The notes under the pieces are model-generated. The model was not told the origin of the DNA. It made no database searches and saw nothing but the letters and a program-made list of their open reading frames with translations. This document shows positions 10,246 to 21,075 of a stretch of 36,929 bases of DNA, piece by piece. The DNA comes from Xylaria sp. FL1777. Lineage: Eukaryota > Ascomycota > Sordariomycetes > Xylariales > Xylariaceae. A program made the translations under genes and the position numbers. Position 1 is the first letter of the stretch. The number at the start of each line of letters is the position of its first letter. The DNA lies in the NCBI GenBank assembly GCA_022578965.1, contig MU400814.1:1-36929 (forward strand). The letters are read 5' to 3'.

Positions 10246-11040
10246 TTTTTTAAGCGTTTTTTTTAAAGTTGCCTTTTTTTCTTTAGTTTTAAGCAGTTAA
10301 AGTATTAGCAATAGAACTAATTTATAACTACTTTAGCGGTTTTTAGCTGTTTTTTAGGTTCTTAAGTATTGTTAGCATATAAGTATTTTTTTTATTTAAT
10401 AAAATATTTTAAATTACTGTTGTTTTAACGAAAATCTAGTATACTTTTAACTTTATAGATGTTTTAATTTGTTTTTATTTTTAGTTATGTTTTAATAAGT
10501 GTTTTAATAAGTGCTAGTTTTAGTAAAAAAATGTAAAAAATAAAGTAAATTTGCATATTTTTTAGTAATAACAGTTTATAGTTAGTAAGTAAAATAACTT
10601 CTTTAATTTTAAAAAAGCTAAGTTTTTTAAATTCTAATTTATTGCTTAGTTGTTTTGTTTTAATTTAAGGAATATTAATGTTTGCATTTTATTTTTGTTG
10701 TAGCAAGTAAACCTTGTTTTCTTTTTTAAAAGTTAGTTTTTTAGTTTGTTTTTTGTTATAGTATATTAACATCTATTGTTATAAAAACTAAAAATATAGT
10801 TATAGTTTAGCTTGTAGCGTTTTAATTTTTATTGCAATAGTTTTTGCTTAAGGTACTATAGTTAAAATAGCAGGTGCTTTTATTAATGTTTTTTTTTGTT
10901 TTTCGGTAGTTGCTTGCTATTTATAAACGGCCTTATGCGGGGATATATTTATATTTTTGTTTGTTAATATATTATATAAAATTTGTGCTATTAGTAATAG
11001 TTTTACCTAATTGTTCTGTTAATAGTTAATATAACTCCGT

Positions 11041-11640
11041 AAATATTGTTATTATTATGTGTTAAAAGCTAGCTAGTATGTTTTATAGTTTTTGTAGCAT
11101 GATTATATACTTATATAGTCTATATATTGTTTATATAGCGGTTTTTTATTTTTTTCTCTTAGCTATTTTAATAGCATAATATTTATTTAGAATATTAACT
11201 ACTATAAACTATTCTGCTTAGCTAATGTTTTTTTTTATAGTTACTAGTAAAGTAAAAGGGTATTTATTTGCAATAATAATTACGTTTAATAATCAGTAGT
11301 TAATTACTACTTGTTATACTAGTCTTTTTTTTTTATTAATTAGTTGTTTTTTATTTTTTATTTTAAGTATTAATACTATAAAGTATTTAACGAATAACTA
11401 AAATTTCTTTAGGAATTCTTTTGCTAGATTTTTTTAAATGTATTTTTATAAAGCGTTTGTTTTGTTTAAGCTTATATAGTATACTTAATAAAGCTTTAGT
11501 TAATATTTTTCCTTAATAAAAATGTAATAATTCTATAGGCTATATTTAAAAAGTTTTTCTTTTTTTTTTTTTTTAAATAGTTTATAAAATTTATGATATA
11601 CCTTTAGTATTCCGTTCAGAATTTCTTTTGCGATTTTTCT
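11041..11640 (-). pseudogene. Reverse transcriptase core of G1 (degenerate)
   Basis: Minus-strand translation from 11640 reads an N-terminal RT segment (K-V-Y-H-K-F-Y-K-L-F, matching the YHEFLDVF-type start of Ty3/Gypsy RTs) and then A-Y-R-I-I-T, where P-Y-D-H-x-I is usual. Next comes a K-K-[D]-x-L-x-x-V-V-x-Y-x-x-L-N-like stretch, and in the same frame as the start K-T-A-I-x-T-I-Y-R-L-Y-K-Y-I-I-M-L followed by N-x-L-A-S-F-Q. The last block corresponds to the family motif KTAFRTRYGxFEYxVMPFGLxNAPAxFQ. Stops in frame are all TAA/TAG. The distal part with the catalytic Y-x-D-D was not found in any frame. Family assignment to Ty3/Gypsy is firm; the domain is non-functional. Confidence 0.78.
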
Positions 11641-13089
11641 AATTTTTTTGCTTTGTTTTTTATTTTTTTAATTAATAGTTTTTGCTTTTTATTAAATCAA
11701 AAGGTTGCTAGTTTTTAGCTATAGTATTCCTAAAATAATATTATAATTAAATATATTAGCAATATTTAATATAATTTATTTTTTGTGTTTTTATATAAAT
11801 ATATTAAAAAGTTTGGTTTTTTTAAGTACGTAATTATTATTATAGCTAGAAGTGCTTTTATTAAATTTTTTAATTTTTTAAGATTTTTGCTTGTATTTCT
11901 AAAAAATTTCATTTTGTTTTGCTACTTTAAGTAAAATTATGTTAGCTTATACTTTTAAATTAATTAAAGTGTTATACTTTTTTTTTTAATATATAAGTTC
12001 GACTTTAAATTAGTTTTGCTAGTTATTATATTAAACTTTACGTAAAGCTTTAGTTTTTTTAGCTACTTGCTATTTTTTTAGTAAATGCTTATTTTATTTT
12101 TTAACTTTTTTTTGTTAAATGTTTAAATGCTTGTTTTTTTTAGTACTTCAGATATTATTATACTTTGTTTTGTTTTTATTTTTAGTTAAGCTTTAAATCG
12201 CAGTTTTTAAGCTTTTTTACTTTTAGCAACTATTTTTTAATATAACTATGCTTTAATTAGCTAGTAATATTTATAGCAGTTGTTTTTACATTTTTCTAAA
12301 ATAATATTATAAATATAGTTAAAATTTTTTTTAAATATTACAAATTTTTGTAAATTTTTATAATAAACTATAGTTATAACTAACTATTTTAATTTATAAA
12401 AGTTTTATATTTTTATTTTTACAATTTATTTAAAAAACTAATTATTTTTTAGTTTATTAAATAAATATTAGTAGCAATAATATATTATATAGCAATTTTA
12501 TAGTATTTTGTTATATTTTAGATTTTTTAAGCGTAAAATATTATTATTGTTTTTTATTATAGTTTTATTATAATAATAACTTTTAGCAATTAGTTAAATT
12601 ACTAGTTTTAGTTTTTAAAATATATTAGTTTTTATGCTAACTATTAATGCTTTTTTATTTTGTTACATTTAAAGCAGTTTAAGCTATAAAAATATTTTGT
12701 TTATTTTTATTAGTTTTTTTTTTGTAGTATTTTTTATAGCTTTTAATTTTATTTATTTTTGCTTTAAAGTTTTATAAGTTCTATTTTTTTAAGTTTATTT
12801 AACAATTAAATATTTTAATAGTTTATAATTAGTTTAATAACTATACTATTTATAGTTATAGTTTTGTTTTTTTAAACATAACTTTTCTTTAAGCTATATT
12901 TTAAGCTTTAATAGTTTAAAGTCTTTATAGTTTTATAAGTTTGCTAACTATATTAACTTATTATTTTTTATTGTTTATTACTTTTAATTAAACTATTTTT
13001 TTAAATTATATATTAAACAATTCTAATTGTTTATATAGCAAATATATTTTTTTGCAATTTGTTTTAATAACTATAAAGCTTTTAAATAA

Positions 13090-13133
13090 TATTTGCATGC
13101 TTGTTTATTTTAATTTGTACAAATAAAGCATTT
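13090..13133 (-). pseudogene. Gag zinc-knuckle remnant of G1
   Basis: The minus strand reads K-C-F-I-C, then seven residues, then C-K-Y. Fungal Gypsy gags often carry K-C-F-x-C-x4-C-W-S-x-x-H; here the first two Cys are intact and the final Tyr could be a mutated His (CAT to TAT), while the middle Cys is not visible. Its position about 1.5 kb before the RT fits a gag C-terminus. The assignment is tentative. Confidence 0.4.
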
Positions 13134-14704
13134 AGTTTTGTTTAGTATAGCACTTTTGTTTTAATTTAAAACAGCAATTTTATACTTTTGCTTTAAAAAT
13201 ATATTTTTTAAATTGCTTTGTTATTTTTTGTTGTTTTGGACTTTTATAATTCGTACTTTTTTCTTAAGTTAGAAAATCTTTTTTTTTTTATAGCTTTTTT
13301 TTTTGTTTTTTTTTTTACATTAGCATTATTTTTAAAAATATTTTTTTTTTATAGTTATAATATTTAACTTTAAATATATCTTAAAATTGTTGTTCTTAGA
13401 CTTTATTAATTTGTTTAGATCTTTGTTTAATATTTTCTTAAGTATTTTTTTTTTTGTTTTTTTTAGTTTTTTTAGTTTTAAAGTACTAGTTAAATAATCG
13501 TTAATTAATTATAATAGCTATATTAATATACATATTAATTTTTGCTAGTTTATTTATTTTGCATAGTTTGTTTTAAACTTAAGTTTTAAGTTTACTATAA
13601 AATAAATAAAACAGTACAAGCTTAAGTAATCTTAAGATTACTATTAATCGTTTAAACTTTATAGCATAATTTACTATTGCTTTTATTTGTTTTAAGCAAT
13701 AAAGTGCTTTTTTTGCGTGTTTTGCTTTTTAAGTGTTTTTAAATAGTGCTTTTATTTAATTTTTAAACTTAACATAATTCTTAAAAATTTTTTTTGTTTT
13801 TAGCTTAAAGTTAGTTAACTTGTTAGCTTTTAAAAAATCCTTTAAAATAAGTTAAAACTATTTTAATACTTTTTTTAATAAAAATTATAAAGTAGTTATT
13901 ACTTTTTAATCTTTTTTTGTAATAGTAGTAAAGTGCTATTTTAAATAAAGTTTAGCATAAATTAAAAAAGCTTTTATATTTATAAATTTATTATAAAGCT
14001 TTAAAGCAATAGATTTAAAACTTTTAATGTTTAGTATTTTTAATATTATAAATAATTTTAATAATAAAAGCAATAATAATAATAAAAAGTTAAGTTTTTT
14101 ATTTTAAGTTATTATTTTAAGTATAGCAGTAATAAAAATAAGCATTAAGTTTGCTAGTAATAATATTAGCATTAATTATAGCATAATTATTTATTTAAAA
14201 CTTTAACTTGTTGTTATAATAGCAGTTATTATTGCTGCTTTAATTATTATAGCTAGTATTTATGCTAGTTTAAAAGTTATAACGTTTAATATTTAAGCTG
14301 CTTTTTAAGTTAAAGCAACTAGTTTACTTTGTAGCGCTAGCGTTAGTATTAGTTTTTTTTTATTACTGCTGCTTAACTTTTTTTTTTTTGCTACTGCCTT
14401 TTTTTTAATAAAAGTAACTAGTAAAAATACTAAAGTTTATTGTTTTAATACGTTATTAGTTCTAAAAGTTTTTAAAATTTTTAAACTTAATTTTTAATTT
14501 TTTGTTTTTAATAATATAACCTAGATTTAGTTTATTAGTTATTAAATAAAGTTTATTTACGTAATGCTGTTTAGCATTTTTGTTTTTTAAATATTTTTTT
14601 AGTATACTTTTAAAAGTTTATTTTGTAAATTGTTTATTATTTAACTTTTTATATTAATATTTGTTTTTATATGTTAAGTTTTATTAATTAAAAAGCTATT
14701 AAAG

Positions 14705-15198
14705 TGTAATAAACTTATTATATATTAATATAACAAGTTTGCTTTTAAAATTTTAATTTGTAAGTAATAATAAGATTTTTAACAGTAGTTTATTAAAAAG
14801 GTTTTTAAGGTATTTTTACTATTATGCATTAATAAAGGTTTTAAAAGATTAAAAGTAATAAATATATTAATGCTTAGTAGTTATAAAAAATTAATAGCTA
14901 AAAAACTAAAACTAAGTAAATAATTAAATATAAAAAATGCATAATTATATAAACAAAAAAAAAATAAAAAAAGTAGTAATTTTTTTTAAACTACTGCAAG
15001 TTTAGTAAGCACTAAATTATTGTAAGCTTAGTAAGCCTTAAATTACTGTAAGCTTGATAAGCTTTAAATTACTGTAAGCTTAGTAAGCTAAGTAAGTCGT
15101 TACGTAACTTCGGCTCTAGCTAGCAAAAAGAAAGGTGCAAAGTATATATAAAGGCATTAAGCCGCTCTAAAGGCCACCCCCGTGCTAATTTTGTAACA
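14705..15198 (-). repeat. 5' LTR of G1 (right copy)
   Basis: It begins TGTAATAAACTTATTATA and ends TTTTGTAACA on the plus strand, followed by the TTAGC duplication. The outer end (about 15090-15190) is the least mutated part, with GTTACGTAACTTCGGCTC and GGCCACCCCCGTGC, whereas the inner 350 bp are heavily converted to AT. In element orientation this LTR starts TGTTACAAAATTAGCACGG, and the TATATA near 15138 would be about 60 bp inside. Confidence 0.88.
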
Positions 15199-15203
15199 TT
15201 AGC

Positions 15204-18200
15204 TAATAATAATATTAGCTAAAAACTTTTTTATGCTTTTTTAACTACTAGCTATTAAAATCTTAAGTTGTTTTTTAAAAAGTTTACGCTTTTATAAAAA
15301 AAAGCATTATTTATGTTTATTTAAATTAAAATTTTCTATAATAAAGTTTTTAGTTAAGCTTTATATTTTAACTTATTGCTTTTTTTTTTAAAAATAAGCT
15401 ATAATATATTTAATTTAATTTGCTAATTTAAACTTTTATTAAAGTTATTTAGTAGCAGTAGTATTATTTTTAGTATTAGCTTAAGAACTTTTATTGCTTT
15501 AAAATATAATTTAGCTTTTATTTAAGCAATTATTTAAATAAAAACACTAAAATATTTTAGAACTTTTAATATAAAGTTTTTAAAAATAACATTTGTTTTT
15601 TTATTTAAAAAGTTTTTAAACTTTTTAGCTTATATTTTTTCAGATTTTAAGCTTTTTTTTATAAGTTTTACTTTTTAAATTTTTTAAGGTTTTTAATAAT
15701 TAAAACTTTTTAGTTTTAATAAAGTACTTTACTTATAAAAATTATTGTTTATTTATATATTTTTAGTGTTAAATTAAGTAAAAAACTTATTATTATTTAA
15801 ATAAATTTTTTTAATTGTTTAATTTATAAAAAGCTTTTTTTTTGTTTTTTTAGGGTTTTTTTTATTTTTTGTTTAATAAAAAGCAGCTTTTTTAAATAAA
15901 AGCTTATAATAATTAGCTTAAAACATATTTATAGTAATTTTTTTGCTTAATATATAGCTTTATAAAACTTTAGTGCTATTTGCATTATAAAAAGTGCTTT
16001 ATATAAAATTTTAATTTATTGTAATAAAGCTATTATTTAGCTTGCTATTTATTAAATTATTTTTTTTAATATTATAAGCTTTCGTTAGTTTTATTTTATA
16101 AAGTATAAAAGTTTAATTATTAAACTTTTTATTTAAAAACTAGTTTAGCTGCTTATTATTTAGCTAATAAAGTTTTTTTTTTTTTTAACTTTTTTGTTTG
16201 CTTTTTATTTTAACATTTAAATTTTTGTTATTTAAAATAAAATCTTTTTTTTGCAGTTAATAATAAGCTTTTTATTTAAGTAGCTTATTATTGCTTAAAA
16301 TAAAGTTATATATTTATTTTATTGCAGCATTAAAATTCTTTTTTTTATTTTTGTTAATTTTTATAACTTTAAAAAGAACTTTTATGCATTTAAAGCTTAC
16401 AAAAAATTCTAGCCTTTTTAAATACTATTTAAAGTTTTAATATATAATGTTTTTTTTTTAATTTGTAAGCAAAGCTGCACTTATAAATATAGTAATTATT
16501 TATGCTATATTTTTAATAAATAGTTCTTTTTGCTAAATAAAAATTCTTTAATTTTATTTATTATAAAAAATTAAATAATTATTTGGTTTATTTTTGTTTT
16601 TTAAAATGATATTTATTTTTTTTATAAATATTTAAAAGTTATAGCATTAATGCTAAACATTTATTTTTTTAATAAGTTTATATTAATTTTGTAATACTGT
16701 AGTACTTATAGTTTTTAATTAACTAGTTAAATATACTAATTATATAGCTTTTTTAGCATTTTTTTAGTTTTTTTTTTATAATTGCTGCGTTTTTTTGTTT
16801 TAATTTTAGCTACTATATTTATTTAATAATATTATTTATGTTTTAATTATAAATAAAATATTAAGCTAATTTTACTTGCTGCTTTTTAATAATAACTATT
16901 TTAATAGCTAATATAATTATATTAATAGCTAGCTTAATAATATTAATAATAATATATAAAAGCTTATTAAAATTATAATTATATAAATAATTAACTTTTT
17001 TTTATGCTTTACGTGTTTTTTTTGTTTTTTTAAAATAAAAATCTAGCTTAAATTTTTTATTAATTTAACTATTTAATGTTTTATAAAAGTTTTTATAAAA
17101 TATTTTGTTTAAGTTATTATATAATTTTTTAAAAGATTTTATTACTTTATTAATAGTATTTTAATTTAGCTTTTTAAGCAAACTTTAAGTAAATTAAAAA
17201 TTGAAGTAGTAATTTTTTTAAGCTTTAATATTTTTAGCATATATTTAATGCTAAAAAAAGTAAGTTTTAAAATTAGTAAAGTATATAGCTTTTAAGCAAG
17301 CTTTAAAATCTTGCAATATAATAATAGCAAACTTATTTTGCTTAAAGTTTTAAAGCTTAAACTTTTACTTAAGCAGTTTATAAGCTTTAATTTATAACAG
17401 ATAATTTTTTAATATTATTTTTATTATTTTTTTTGTTTAAAAAGTATTACAATAAACAAAAATTTATTTAATTTTATTAATGTTTTTAAAATGCTTTACG
17501 CAAAAAAAAGCATTTAAATTATTTAGTTATTTGTTTATTTTTAATTTATTAAACAGCAAATATTAATTTAATTTTAAGTTAAAAAGCATAAATAATAGTT
17601 TAATTTTAATATTATGTTTATTATTAAAATAGCTTAAGCTAAATAAAATTACTTTAATATTTTTTAAAAATAATAAAGTAGTTATTTTTATTTTTTTTGT
17701 TTATAAGTAGTTTTAATATTTTTTATATATTAAAATAAAAAAATCTAACAATTTTTTATAGCTAAATTACTTAACTAAGCTATAGTTTTTAAACTTTTAA
17801 GTTATATAATAAAACAAAATAAAGTTTATATAAAAGTAATAAAAAAAGTAAACTATAAAAAATAATAAAAATAAATTAAGTTAAAATATAAGTTTAAAAA
17901 AAAAATATAAAATACTAAAAGTTTTTAGGTTTTTTAAGTATTTAGGTTTTTTTTGGGTATTTTTTTAGACTTTTTTTTTAAAAAAACTTAACAATTTTTT
18001 TTGTTTGCATTTATAAAAACTGCTAGCTTATTTTTTATAGCTTTTTTAGTTTTTTTTTTAAATGCTTTTATATTTTTATATTTTATATGCTTTTATTTTT
18101 TTATATGCTTTTATTTTTTTATATGCTTTATAACGTTTAGTTTTTTTGTTTTTTAGTTTAGCTTGCTTTATTTTATGTAAGTTTTATTAAGCAAGCTTTA

Positions 18201-19329
18201 TTTTTTTATAGCTTTTTATTTATAAAAATAGCTTGCTTTTTTTTTTTTTTAAAGCTTTTTTATTTAATAATAAGTGCTATAAAAAAGCAATAATTACGTT
18301 TTACGTAAAGTTTTTAAACAACAGCTAGCTTATACCTAAAAAACTTTGCTTTTTATTTTTTAATAAAAAACTATATTAGCTTAAAAAACAAAATATATTA
18401 TTAATTATTAATAGCTTTATATATTAATATATAAACTTAGACTTATTTAATATAAATAAGCGTTAAATTTGCTTATATTATAATTATTTAAAGGTTTTAG
18501 CAATTTTTACTTTTTTTTAGGCTTGTTTTTTGCTTTTTTTTGTTTATATAAAAGCAATTATGCTTTTTTTTTTCTAAAGCGCTAGCTTTTTAGCAAAAAT
18601 TTCTTTTTTTTAATTTATTAAGAGTTTTTAATAAATAGTTTTTTAGCTACGCTATTTTAAAGATTATACTAGCATTTTAATACTTAATTATTGTTTTGCT
18701 AAAAAAAATAAAAATGCTTTATAAGCTAAATTAAAAAAAACAGTTTAATATTTTTATACGTTTGTTTTAAGCTTTATTAATTAAAAGTTGCTAGCTTAAA
18801 CTTTTGTTATAAATTATAATTAAATTATTTATGCTAAGCAAGCTTTGCTTATTGCTAACTAAAGCAGCTAAGTATAATATATTATAACTTATATATAAAA
18901 ATTATAACAATTAATAAAAAAATAAATTAAACATATAAGTTAGCAATAATAAATCGTTTGTTTATAAGTTTTATAGTAGCATTTATTATAAGTAAAGGTT
19001 TAGCTTTACTAAAAATACTAATAAAATAAAGCAGTACAATTACGCAAGATTTACTATACTACTTTAATTGTAAGAAAATAAGTTATAACTTACATATTTA
19101 AATAATTAGGCTATATATAAATTAAAAAATAAAACAATTAATTAAAGAGCTATTTAATAATATAAATAAAGCAACTATAGCTATTTTTTATTATAATATG
19201 CGTGTTAGTTAAATTTATACTTTAAAGTTTAGCGTAATACTTATACTTTTATTTCTATTATGTAATTTAGCCTAGACTTACTTTAGCTAGCTTGTTAGCT
19301 TATTTAACTACTTTACTCTACTTTAATAT
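15204..19329 (-). other. T-rich degenerate block (other half of the G1 target), unidentified
   Basis: This continues the sequence that G1 split at TTAGC. It is T-rich on the plus strand. Minus-strand translation of about 18000-15900 gives long Lys/Asn/Leu/Ile-rich frames whose stops are mostly TAA/TAG, suggesting a large decayed ORF, but no motif identifies it. Homopolymer T runs and repeats of ATGCTTTTATTTTTTTAT occur at 18060-18125. From about 18900 the base bias relaxes, and some less mutated words survive (CAATTACGCAAGATT near 19040, TAGCCTAGACTTACT near 19266). The right border with L3 (about 19330) is approximate because similarity fades gradually. Confidence 0.4.
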
Positions 19330-19472
19330 TAATTACTTTTTTTATATAATAACATAAGTTTTTTTTAATACTTTTTTTATTATATAAATAAGCATAATAA
19401 AGCGCTACTTTTTAGCTATTTTTTTAGTTTTTTTTAATTTTTTAAGTTTAAATATAATTATTACTTTTGTTT

Positions 19473-19575
19473 GGCCCGGTAGCGCAATAGTTAAGCGCTT
19501 AGCTGCTTTTTACTATGTGTGCCCTTTTTTTACATATAGCTAAAAGTTATTAGTTCAAATTTAGCTTATGCTTTA
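19473..19575 (+). other. tRNA-like head of SINE2
   Basis: Box A and box B start 72 nt apart, longer than the ~44 nt of ordinary tRNAs and longer than class II tRNAs. The extra bases include an inverted pair, TATGTGT/ACATATA, around 19515-19537, which may be an intron or extended arm. No intact cloverleaf is obvious because of mutation, so this is a SINE promoter and not a working tRNA gene. Confidence 0.6.
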
Positions 19576-20151
19576 TAGTTTATAGTTTAAAAGCTAAGCT
19601 TTAGCTATTAGTTCTTGCTACGTTAATTATATAACTTTTATATTATATTTAACTTTTTGTACAGTATAAAATAAACTAATTACAAATTTTGTAAAAACGT
19701 TTGGTTGCTTGCTTTAAGCAATTATTAGCACGTTTTTATATAGCTTTTAACAAAGTAAAAAATTAAAAGCATTTATTGCTTAAGCTTTTTATAACATAAA
19801 ATAATAAAAGCAATTTAAATCTATTAAAATTAATAACTTTAATAATATTATAATAAAACATAAAAATAAACAAACTTAATAGTATTGTTTACTTAAGTAG
19901 CAAACTAACAAAAATAGCTAATTAAAAGCTATAATTATAATAGCTACTATATTTTATAAGGTTAAAAAACAGCTAAAAGTTATAGCTAAGCAAGCTATGC
20001 ATTATTCCTAAGGTTAATTGCAGATGTTCTAAAAGCAAAAAACCAGATTTTTGGCTTTGTAAAGCTTTATAAAGCTATTTTTTGCTTAGTTACACAAGAA
20101 AAAAAACCGCGCTATTTAATAGCACAGCAAGTAATTAACAAAAAAAAAAAA
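19473..20151 (+). mobile_element. tRNA-derived SINE2 with L2-type LINE tail
   Basis: The element is bounded by a perfect 13-bp target duplication, ATTACTTTTGTTT (19460-19472 and 20152-20164), and ends in a 12-13 base A-run. It starts GGCCCGGTAGCGCAATAGTTAAGC with a box A match (TAGCGCAATAG, 19480-19490; consensus TRGYNNARNNG) and a box B match (AGTTCAAATTT, 19552-19562). The last ~55 bp before the A-run (TTACACAAGAAAAAAAACCGCGCTAT, then AGCACAGCAAG) match the 3' end of LINE L2 (32701-32755). It is therefore a composite SINE: pol III head, unrelated body, LINE-derived tail. At ~680 bp it is long for a SINE. It sits inside L3 and is thus younger than L3. Confidence 0.85.
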
Positions 20152-21075
20152 ATTACTTTTGTTTACTTAAATTATATTAAGTAATATTTTAATAAAAAGT
20201 TAACAATATATAATATTACTATTTTTTTTGCTAAAATAAGTTTATAAGCTTTAAAAAAGCTATTAAATAATAAGTTATTTTTTAGTGCTTTTTATAATAC
20301 TAGCTTTTATATTAGCAATATTATATTTTTTTTATATTAATATTAATTATAAATTTTTAATAGTTATTATAAATTAAATTTTTTTTAAGTATATTAAATA
20401 AGTTTGCTAATAATACTAAAAAAAAGCGTTTTATTAATAAAACTGTTTTTTTTGTTAAAAATATTAATAAAAAGCAGCTTATTTTTTATTTGTTTTAATA
20501 GTAAAATTATAATAATTTTTAAAGCTAACTTATAAGCAAACTTTATTTATTTAATTAAGCTTTATAATAACTTAAAATTTTTAAATGTTTTTATAAATGT
20601 TTATTTTTAGTTATACTTTTATGCTTTTTTTACTTTATTATTAAAAGTTTTTTTTTTTTTAAAGCTTATTATGCTGCTTTAGTTTTTTTGCTTTAAAACT
20701 TATAATATATTTGTTTAGCTTTTTTTTTTTGTTTTAATTATTTTTAAGAACTATTAAAATAATACTTAATGTTTTTTTTTTTTAGTTTTTTTAAATATTA
20801 TTTTATTTGTTATTTTTACTAGTTGCTAAATTAAAAAATTAAAAGCATTATTTAGTTTATTAAGTATATATAGCATATATGTTTTTATAATAATAGCTTT
20901 TGCTTTTATAGTTGCTTTATTTTTATTTAATTTAAGCTAGTTTTATTTTTTTGCTTTTTTTAAATATTTTTATAAAGTTACTTTTAAATTAATTATAATT
21001 TTTAGTACTTTATAGTTTAAATTTAATTACTTTAAGTTCTTTTAATAAATAATAATTAAATTATTAAACATTTAT

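Larger units (their letters stand above)
9137..15198 (-). mobile_element. Complete Gypsy-like LTR retrotransposon G1
   Basis: Two direct repeats of about 493 bp (9137-9628 and 14705-15198) bound a 5.1-kb interior. Both have TG...CA ends and a perfect 5-bp target duplication, TTAGC, flanks the element (9132-9136 and 15199-15203), so it is an intact insertion. On the minus strand, reading from 14704 down, there is a KCFIC-type gag knuckle remnant near 13130 and a clear RT (11640-11041). The right LTR is therefore the 5' LTR. A purine-rich tract lies on the minus strand beside the left LTR, as expected for a PPT; a tRNA primer site is not recognisable. About 740 bp (11040-10300) after the RT core yielded no convincing YxDD, RNase H or integrase, so the pol end may be deleted or too decayed. 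An oppositely oriented Cys-rich ORF (9708) occupies the 3' end. Confidence 0.88.

Noticed and set aside
10920..10990. Integrase zinc-binding-like peptide (R-T-I-R-x-N-Y-Y ... R-I-R-P-F-I) on the minus strand of G1
   Set aside because: It lies only about 50 bp after the RT NAPASFQ-like block and in another frame, with no HHCC residues or D-D-E following; a chance reading is more likely.
19473..19575. Functional tRNA gene
   Set aside because: A/B boxes are present, but the spacing is wrong, no clean cloverleaf forms, and the sequence is the 5' end of a target-duplicated SINE.
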